The notes below the pieces were generated by a model. The model did not search any database, had not been told where the DNA came from, and saw only the letters and a program-made list of their open reading frames with translations. A DNA stretch of 5,923 nucleotides, taken from contig CAMOEO010000196.1 in assembly GCA_946612175.1 (NCBI GenBank), positions 1 through 5,923 on the forward strand. The letters run 5' to 3'. Positions 1 to 5,923 of the stretch are shown here, piece after piece; within the stretch, counting starts at the first letter, position 1; every line of letters begins with the position of its first letter. This DNA is from an uncultured Verrucomicrobiota bacterium. Its GTDB lineage: Bacteria > Verrucomicrobiota > Kiritimatiellia > RFP12 > UBA3636. The position numbers and the translations under genes were made by a program.

Positions 1-1566
<1,566 letters not shown>

Positions 1567-1612
1567 GGGGGTGGAGGGTTGAACGTTGAAAGGGGAAGGT
1601 CGAAAGTCGCTT

Positions 1613-1657
1613 GCCGAAGGGGCCTCGGCGGGGGCGGCGCGGGCGTTTTCGCGCGCG
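1613..1657 (-). promoter_or_regulatory. carB 5' leader with two GC-rich hairpins
   Basis: The predicted carB leader can fold into two hairpins. The first (1657-1638) is an 8-pair stem with one C-C mismatch and an AAAA loop, starting about 6 nt after the predicted transcription start. The second (1629-1613) pairs GCCGA with TCGGC around a short C-rich loop. Neither is followed by a T run, so they are not ordinary intrinsic terminators. From about 1610 to the ATG the leader is pyrimidine-rich and looks unstructured. A regulatory role in pyrimidine or arginine control is possible but nothing in the sequence identifies a ligand or a known element. In DNA this GC-rich, such stems can arise by chance. 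Confidence 0.25.
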
Positions 1658-1669
1658 TTCGGGGCGGGG

Positions 1670-1698
1670 ATTATCCCAAAAACGCCCGGTCGGAACAA
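1670..1698 (-). promoter_or_regulatory. Predicted extended -10 promoter for carB
   Basis: On the minus strand a GATAAT -10 box (1675-1670) is preceded by TG at the extended -10 position (TGGGATAAT, plus-strand 1678-1670). A TTGTTC -35 box lies at 1698-1693 with an exact 17-nt spacer. The -10 differs from the sigma-70 consensus at one base and the -35 matches in its TTG half. It sits in one of the few AT-richer patches of the region. The start of transcription would be near 1663, giving a leader of about 97 nt before the carB ATG. This is predicted from sequence alone. Confidence 0.6.
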
Positions 1699-1725
1699 GG
1701 GAAAATTCGCCCGCCACTTTCCCCT

Positions 1726-1753
1726 TTGCTTTCCTGGCGCTTTCTGCTATACT
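1726..1753 (+). promoter_or_regulatory. Predicted extended -10 promoter for secY and downstream genes
   Basis: TGCTATACT (1745-1753) combines an extended -10 TG with a TATACT box one base from consensus. A TTGCTT -35 box lies at 1726-1731 with a 16-nt spacer. Transcription would start near 1760, leaving a leader of about 40 nt before the secY ATG at 1802. The -35 boxes of this promoter and the carB promoter are 27 bp apart, facing away from each other. No further convincing promoter was found between here and the right edge, so this one probably serves secY, the TPR gene, the EIIA gene and ettA. Confidence 0.65.
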
Positions 1754-1801
1754 CAACGCCGTTTTTCGACCCGAATTCCCCGAACCCCGATTTTTCCTCC
1801 C

Positions 1802-3184
1802 ATGTCCGCGTTCCGCAACATCTGGAAGATTCCCGAGCTCCGCTCCCGCATTTTCTTCACCCTTGCGCTGATTCTGCTCTGCCGCCTCATCGCGGTCGTC
1901 CCGACCCCGGGCATCAACCCCGCGGGCGTGGCCGAGCTTGCCGAGAGGCTGCGCGCCAACGCCTCCAACGCCGGCGGCCTGATGGGCATGGCCGACGTGT
2001 TCACGGGCGGCGCGCTGGCCAACTGCGCGGTCGGCATGCTCTCCATCTGGCCGTACATCAACGCCAGCATCATCATCCAGCTCATGACGGCGATCATCCC
2101 GTCGCTGGAGAAGATGGCGCGCGAGGGCGACGTCGGCCGGCAGAAGCTGACGCAGACCACGCGCTACCTCACGCTCGTGCTCTGCGCCGGCCAGGCCTTC
2201 GGCATCGCCAAGCTGCTCGAGCACTCCGAGCACCTCGGCATCCAGACCCCGCTCGTCGCGTGGGGCGGCCTCGGGTTCGAGATCCTCACCATCATCGCGA
2301 TGACGTCGGCGACGATGCTCGTCATGTGGCTCGGCGAGCAGATCACCGAGCGGGGCATCGGCAACGGCATGTCGATCATCATCATGGTCAACATCTGCGC
2401 CCGCCTCCCGCACGCCCTGTGGCAGACGGCGCTCAAGTTCACCTCGCAGGGCGGCGCGTCGCCCGAGTACAACCCCTTCACGCTGCTCGTGCTCGTCGGC
2501 CTGGCGGTCCTCGTCTTCGCCGGCACGATCCTGCTCGTCGACGGCGTGCGCAAGGTGCCGATCCATACGGCCCGCGGCTCCGTGGGCGGGCGCGTCGTCG
2601 GCGGCCGCTCGACCTACCTGCCGCTGCGCGTGAACTTCGGCGGCGTCATGCCGATCATCTTCGCGCAGCCGATCCTCGCGGCCCTCGGCTGGATCTTCGC
2701 CAACATCAGCCCGAAGGCGACGGCCCTCGGCTGGCTCCGCCGCTACGGCGAGGCGCTCAAGATCGGCTACTCCGACCCCTCCGCCGCCTACCTGGTCTCC
2801 TACGCGCTGCTGATCGCCTTCTTCTCCTTCTTCTGGGTGGCGACGCAGTTCAACGCCGTCCGCATCGCCGACGACCTCAAGAGCTCCAACGGCTACGTGC
2901 CCGGCATCCGCCCCGGCCTGCCGACGGCGGAGTTCCTGGACCTGACGATGACGCGCGTGACGTTCATCGGCTGCGTGGGCCTGATCCTGATCGCGATCAT
3001 CCCGTCGCTGCTCATGTCGATGGGCAACGTCAACCAGTCCCTCGCCGGCTTCTTCGGCGGCACCTCGCTGCTGATCATCGTCGGCGTGGGCCTCGACACG
3101 ATGCGCCAGGTCGAGTCCTTCCTGGTGATGCGCTCCTACGACGGCTTCCTCCAGCACGGCCGCATCCGCGGCCGCGCGGGCTAG
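1802..3184 (+). CDS. secY: Protein translocase subunit SecY
   Basis: SecY is the ten-helix channel of the Sec translocon in the inner membrane; with SecE/SecG and SecA or the ribosome it exports unfolded precursors and inserts membrane proteins. The product is 460 residues (E. coli 443). About ten hydrophobic segments are visible (roughly 17-35, 68-100 in two halves, 117-137, 154-176, 188-203, 226-247, 277-300, 328-348, 384-404, 414-434). Family landmarks are the plug/TM2 region ending in WPYINASIIIQL (83-94), the cytoplasmic loop RKVPI (250-254) with STYLPLRVN (270-278), FNAVRIADDLKSSNGYVPGIRPG (350-372) with the conserved C5-loop arginine R370, and the C-terminal YDGFLQHGRIRGR. The IWPY residues replace the more usual IMPY. 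The reading frame is open further upstream, but the ATG at 1802 is chosen because it gives the family N-terminus (FRNIWKIPELRSRI) and lies downstream of the predicted promoter. No Shine-Dalgarno site precedes it (TTTTTCCTCCC). It lacks the usual rplO neighbour upstream and adk, map or infA neighbours downstream. Confidence 0.97.
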   Translation: MSAFRNIWKIPELRSRIFFTLALILLCRLIAVVPTPGINPAGVAELAERLRANASNAGGLMGMADVFTGGALANCAVGMLSIWPYINASIIIQLMTAIIPSLEKMAREGDVGRQKLTQTTRYLTLVLCAGQAFGIAKLLEHSEHLGIQTPLVAWGGLGFEILTIIAMTSATMLVMWLGEQITERGIGNGMSIIIMVNICARLPHALWQTALKFTSQGGASPEYNPFTLLVLVGLAVLVFAGTILLVDGVRKVPIHTARGSVGGRVVGGRSTYLPLRVNFGGVMPIIFAQPILAALGWIFANISPKATALGWLRRYGEALKIGYSDPSAAYLVSYALLIAFFSFFWVATQFNAVRIADDLKSSNGYVPGIRPGLPTAEFLDLTMTRVTFIGCVGLILIAIIPSLLMSMGNVNQSLAGFFGGTSLLIIVGVGLDTMRQVESFLVMRSYDGFLQHGRIRGRAG

Positions 3185-3246
3185 CCCCGACCCCGTCCGT
3201 CGCCGCGGACCGGCCGGCCCGCGCGGCGCCCCGGAACCGCGAGTCC

Positions 3247-4335
3247 ATGCACGTCCGTCCCCCCGCTCTCCTCCTCCGCGCAACCGCGACCCTCGCCCTG
3301 GCGCTGGCCGCCCTTCCGGCACCCGCCGCGCAACCCGGCGGGCCGGTCGGCCCCGGGCCGGACGACACGTTCACCCCCTCGGACCGCGCCGCCGCCCCGG
3401 ACTACAAGACCCCCTGCTACGTCTGGGGGCGTCCGGCGGAGTCCACCCCCGCCGCGCAGCTTGCGCGCGCCCGCCGGTTCGAGCGCGCCCGCCACTTCGG
3501 CTCCGCGCGCAAGGCGTACGACGCGCTCGTGCACAACTGGGGCGCCAGCCCCGAGGCCGCCGAGGCGCAGCTCGCCGTCGCCTCCCTCCGGGAGCGCGAA
3601 CGCGACTGGGACGACGCGTTCCGCGAATACCAGTACTACCTCGAGCGGTACGCGCAGTCCCCCGCCGCCGGGGCGACCTACGCCGCCGTCGTCGCCTCCC
3701 AGTACGCCGTCGCCAACGAGCTGCGAGCCAAGATCGGCGGCGGCCCCTGGTCCCCGTCGACCGAGATGGTCGCCTCCATGTACCGCCACATCGTCGCGAA
3801 CGCGCCGGACGCCGCGTTCGCCCCGGCGGCCGTCTTCGCCGAAGGCGACTGCTACGAGCGCTCCGGGGAGTGGGAGAAGGCCATCGTCGCCTTCGAGCGA
3901 CTCCCGGCCAAGTACCCCTCCTCCCCCCTCGCGACGGACGCCCTCCTCCACGCGGCCGGCTGCCGCTACCGCCTCGCCCGGCGCCACCCCAACGACGAGC
4001 GCACGCGCGACCACGCCATCGAGGGCCTCCGCCTCGCCCTCCGCGCCGCGTCCGGCCGCCCCGAGGCCGCCGAGGTCTCCGCGAAGCTCGACGAGCTCGT
4101 CGCGGTCTCGACCCGCTCCGCGTTCGAGAAGGCCGCCTTCTACGACCGCGTCCGCCACAACGACGGCGCCGCCGCGGTCGCCTACCGCGAGTTCCTCCGC
4201 CTCCATCCCTCCTCCGCCGAAGCGCCCCTCGCGCGCGCCCGCCTCGCCGAGCTCTCCGCCCGCGCCGGCGGCGCCCCCGCCTTCCCCGACCAACCCTCCC
4301 CCGCCCCGGCCCCGGCGCCGGGGAAGCAGCCGTGA
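3247..4335 (+). CDS. Exported TPR-repeat protein, BamD (YfiO)-like
   Basis: The product is 362 residues with a likely Sec signal peptide: a short MHVRPP start, a hydrophobic stretch at 7-23 and an APA signal-peptidase I site with cleavage expected after residue 27. Helical TPR-like pairs follow at about 67-100, 104-138, 194-226, 233-268 and 292-335. The last contains AFEKAAFYDRVRHNDGAAAVAYREFLRLHPSS, the pattern of the C-terminal TPRs of BamD (A.FY.r....aAv.yr.fl...P.s..a..A...l..L). BamD is the outer-membrane lipoprotein of the BAM complex that helps fold and insert beta-barrel proteins. Unlike typical BamD there is no lipobox cysteine near the signal peptide, so this form appears soluble in the periplasm. 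A Gly-rich linker (30-40) follows the signal and the C-terminus is a Pro/Ala tail (342-362). It starts 62 nt after secY, with only a weak GGA upstream, and its stop overlaps the next gene. It could instead be a CpoB-like or generic TPR scaffold. Confidence 0.8.
   Translation: MHVRPPALLLRATATLALALAALPAPAAQPGGPVGPGPDDTFTPSDRAAAPDYKTPCYVWGRPAESTPAAQLARARRFERARHFGSARKAYDALVHNWGASPEAAEAQLAVASLRERERDWDDAFREYQYYLERYAQSPAAGATYAAVVASQYAVANELRAKIGGGPWSPSTEMVASMYRHIVANAPDAAFAPAAVFAEGDCYERSGEWEKAIVAFERLPAKYPSSPLATDALLHAAGCRYRLARRHPNDERTRDHAIEGLRLALRAASGRPEAAEVSAKLDELVAVSTRSAFEKAAFYDRVRHNDGAAAVAYREFLRLHPSSAEAPLARARLAELSARAGGAPAFPDQPSPAPAPAPGKQP
4320..4326 (+). promoter_or_regulatory. Weak ribosome-binding site for the EIIA gene
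   Basis: GGGGAAG lies 5 nt before the GTG at 4332, inside the last codons of the TPR gene. It is an imperfect match to the Shine-Dalgarno consensus. With the 4-nt GTGA overlap it supports the GTG as the start and suggests translational coupling to the upstream gene. Confidence 0.4.
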
Positions 4336-4805
4336 ACGAACCCCAGAAAGACCCCGTCTCCTTCCTTTCCGACACCTTCTTCGTCCCCGCGCTCGCCGCG
4401 AAGGACAAGCAGGGGGTCCTGGCCGAGCTCGCCGACGTCGTCGTCGCCCGCGGCATCGTCGCGCAGGACCGCCGCGACGAGGTGCTCGCCGCCCTCGTCG
4501 ACCGCGAGGAGAAGATGTCCACCGGCATGCAGTACGGCGTCGCCATCCCCCATGCCAAGACCGAGGTGGTCGACCGCCTCGTCACGATGATCGCCCTCGC
4601 CCCCTCCGGCATCCCGTTCGACTCGCTCGACGGCGAGCCGGCGCAGATCTTCATCGCCACGCTCTCCCCGCCCTCCGACGCCAACTCCCACATCCGCTTC
4701 CTCGCCGTGGTCACGCGCCAGCTCGCCAACCGCCGCGTCCGCGACCGCGTCCTCGCCGCCACGACCCGGGAGGAGCTCGTCGCCGCCTTCGAACCGCAGG
4801 GCTAG
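4332..4805 (+). CDS. PTS EIIA type-2 (fructose/PtsN-like) domain protein
   Basis: This 157-residue protein is a single PTS EIIA type-2 domain, the family of the fructose/mannitol EIIA proteins and nitrogen-PTS regulator PtsN. Such domains take a phosphate from HPr or NPr on a histidine. The active-site signature GVAIPHAKT (69-77) places the phosphorylated histidine at H74. Other family features are the early segment DVVVARGIV....RRDEVLAALVDREEKMSTGM (35-66), the PFDSLDGEPAQIFIATLSP strand (95-113) and a C-terminal RFLAVVTRQLAN..VRDRVLAATTREELVAAF helix pair (122-153). Length is normal for a stand-alone EIIA. No EIIB or EIIC is adjacent, which favours a regulatory role over sugar transport. 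The start is GTG at 4332, overlapping the previous stop as GTGA, and is preceded at 5 nt by GGGGAAG, the best ribosome-binding candidate in the window. Whether it is a PtsN orthologue cannot be settled from sequence reading alone. Confidence 0.92.
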   Translation: MNEPQKDPVSFLSDTFFVPALAAKDKQGVLAELADVVVARGIVAQDRRDEVLAALVDREEKMSTGMQYGVAIPHAKTEVVDRLVTMIALAPSGIPFDSLDGEPAQIFIATLSPPSDANSHIRFLAVVTRQLANRRVRDRVLAATTREELVAAFEPQG

Positions 4806-4809
4806 CGAC

Positions 4810-5923
4810 ATGGCCGGCGAATACGCGATCTCCCTCGTGGGCGTCACCAAGCAGCACGGCGCCAAGACCGTGCTGGAGGACGTCAACCTCTCCTTCTTCC
4901 ACGGCGCCCACATCGGCGTCATCGGCGTCAACGGCTCCGGCAAGTCGTCGCTCCTCAGGATCCTCGCCCGCGAGGACAAGGAGTTCATGGGGCAGTGCAT
5001 CATCCCCGACTCCACCCGCGTCGGCTACCTCCCGCAGGAGCCCCGGCTCGACCCCTCGAAGACCGTCGAGGAGTGCGTGCGCGAGGGCGTCGTCGAGGCG
5101 CAGCGGAAGCTCGACCGCTACGACGAGATCTGCGGCCTCCTCGGCGAGGTGACGGACGACGCGGAGCTCGACAGGCTCAACGCCGAGATGGGCCGCCTGC
5201 AGGACGAGATCGACGCCGCGAACCTCTGGGACCTCGACCACAACGTCGAGATGGCGATGGAGTCGCTCCGCCTCCCGCCCGCCGACGCGAGCGTCGCCCC
5301 CCTCTCCGGCGGCGAGCGCCGCCGCGTCGCGCTCGCGCGCCTGCTGCTCTCCAACCCCGACATCCTCCTGCTCGACGAGCCGACGAACCACCTCGACGCG
5401 GAGTGCGTCGCGTGGCTGGAGGCGTACCTGAAGAAGTTCAAGGGCACGCTCATCGTCGTCACCCACGACCGCTACTTCCTCTCCAACGTCACGGAGTGGA
5501 TCCTGGAGCTCGACGGCGGCCGCACCTACCCCTACAAGGGCAACTACGAGGCGTGGCTCGAGCAGAAGCAGGCCCTCATGGCCCGCCTCCAGAAGCAGAA
5601 CGACTCCCGCCGCAAGCTGCTCGAGGACGAGCTCAAGTGGGTCCACACCAACCCCTCCGGCCGCCACGCCAAGAGCCAGGCGCGCCTCAAGCGCTACGAG
5701 GAGCTCGCCTCGCAGCAGGTCGACACCCGCGAGGAGGAGCTGCGCATCCGCATCCCCGCCGGCCCGCGCCTCGGCGACCTCGTCGTGCGCGCCCGCGACC
5801 TCAAGATGGGCTTCGGCGACAAGCTCCTCTTCGAGAACCTCTCCTTCGACCTGCCGCGCGGCGGCATCGTCGGCGTCATCGGCGGCAACGGCGCCGGCAA
5901 GACCACGCTCTTCAAGCTCATGA
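4810..5923 (+). CDS. ettA: ABC-F ATPase EttA, energy-dependent translational throttle (partial at right edge)
   Basis: EttA is a cytoplasmic ABC-F ATPase that binds the ribosomal E site and gates the first elongation steps according to the ATP/ADP balance; it is not a transporter. The window holds 371 codons of a family near 555 residues. The first ATPase domain is complete: Walker A GVNGSGKS (39-46), Q-loop GYLPQEP (72-78), signature LSGGERRRVALARLLL (165-180), Walker B ILLLDEPTNHLDAE (185-198) with catalytic E190, and switch H219 in VVTHDRYFL. The arm insertion lies at about 92-140. The linker with the P-site-tRNA-interacting motif follows (about 245-320: GNYEAWLEQK, then basic helices with KSQARLKRYEEL). 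The second domain begins at PAGPRLGDLVV (316-326) with Walker A GGNGAGKT (358-365), and the gene leaves the window there. Arm, linker and the GPRLGD junction fit EttA rather than Uup or YheS. The ATG lies 4 nt after the EIIA stop, with a poor AGGG 8 nt upstream. Confidence 0.95.
   Translation, partial: MAGEYAISLVGVTKQHGAKTVLEDVNLSFFHGAHIGVIGVNGSGKSSLLRILAREDKEFMGQCIIPDSTRVGYLPQEPRLDPSKTVEECVREGVVEAQRKLDRYDEICGLLGEVTDDAELDRLNAEMGRLQDEIDAANLWDLDHNVEMAMESLRLPPADASVAPLSGGERRRVALARLLLSNPDILLLDEPTNHLDAECVAWLEAYLKKFKGTLIVVTHDRYFLSNVTEWILELDGGRTYPYKGNYEAWLEQKQALMARLQKQNDSRRKLLEDELKWVHTNPSGRHAKSQARLKRYEELASQQVDTREEELRIRIPAGPRLGDLVVRARDLKMGFGDKLLFENLSFDLPRGGIVGVIGGNGAGKTTLFKLM

Noticed and set aside
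1586..1801. Longer secY start at an upstream TTG with a GGAGG about 8 nt before it
   Set aside because: The extra 72 residues have no SecY homology and span both predicted promoters; a transcript starting near 1760 would not contain that start. The GGAGG is the complement of the pyrimidine tract before carB.
3195..3210. Hairpin GTCCG-6-CGGAC just after the secY stop as a possible terminator
   Set aside because: The stem is only 5 pairs and no T run follows; the spacer is simply GC-rich. Read-through into the TPR gene is more likely.
3181..4293. Long minus-strand open frame opposite the TPR gene
   Set aside because: Its translation is Gly/Arg/Val-rich low-complexity sequence with no recognisable domain, mirroring the codon bias of the real gene on the plus strand.
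3371..4762. Minus-strand open frame of 463 codons opposite the TPR and EIIA genes
   Set aside because: Its C-terminal part is nearly pure Arg/Gly/Pro, typical of an antisense shadow in GC-rich DNA, and it overlaps two well-supported genes.
3461..5152. Plus-strand open frame of 563 codons in another frame across the TPR, EIIA and ettA genes
   Set aside because: Its translation is a Ser/Pro/Arg-rich low-complexity string with no domain, overlapping three genes with clear family motifs.
4711..5667. Minus-strand open frame of 318 codons opposite ettA
   Set aside because: It is antisense to strongly conserved ABC-F motifs, and its Val/Leu/Glu-rich composition is the mirror of the ettA codons.

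Overview
The window is GC-rich, densely coded bacterial DNA that reads like an ordinary chromosomal housekeeping region. It holds five protein genes. One, on the minus strand, runs off the left edge: carB, the large subunit of carbamoyl-phosphate synthetase. Four are on the plus strand: secY, a TPR (BamD-like) exported protein, a lone PTS EIIA-type-2 domain protein, and ettA, an ABC-F translation factor that runs off the right edge. A Gram-negative envelope is suggested by the BamD-like protein. The SecY and CarB variants, the high GC and the near absence of Shine-Dalgarno sites would fit a member of the PVC group, for example Kiritimatiellota or Lentisphaerota. That placement is an inference from memory and is not demonstrated.

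Layout. Positions 1-1566 (minus) are the N-terminal half of carB. Positions 1567-1801 are a divergent intergenic region with two good extended -10 promoters set back to back, one firing left into carB and one right into secY. The carB leader is about 97 nt with two small GC-rich hairpins; the secY leader is about 40 nt. From 1802 the plus strand is almost continuously coding: secY (1802-3184), a 62-nt spacer, the TPR gene (3247-4335), the EIIA gene (4332-4805, overlapping the TPR stop by 4 nt as GTGA), a 4-nt gap, then ettA (4810 to the right edge). I see no terminator inside this run, so secY to ettA is probably one transcription unit driven by the promoter at about 1726-1753.

How the genes relate. 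SecY is the channel through which precursors leave the cytoplasm. The TPR protein carries an export signal and resembles the BAM component that helps insert outer-membrane proteins, so the first two genes form a plausible export and outer-membrane assembly pair. The EIIA protein is likely a phosphorylatable regulator, and EttA tunes early translation elongation to energy state. The main unusual point is that secY is not in a ribosomal-protein (spc) operon but heads a small envelope, regulation and translation cluster divergent from carB. I found no mobile element, CRISPR array, tRNA or rRNA, and no convincing new system. The notable signals are the operon arrangement, the promoter architecture, the translation-start context and the non-lipidated BamD-like protein.
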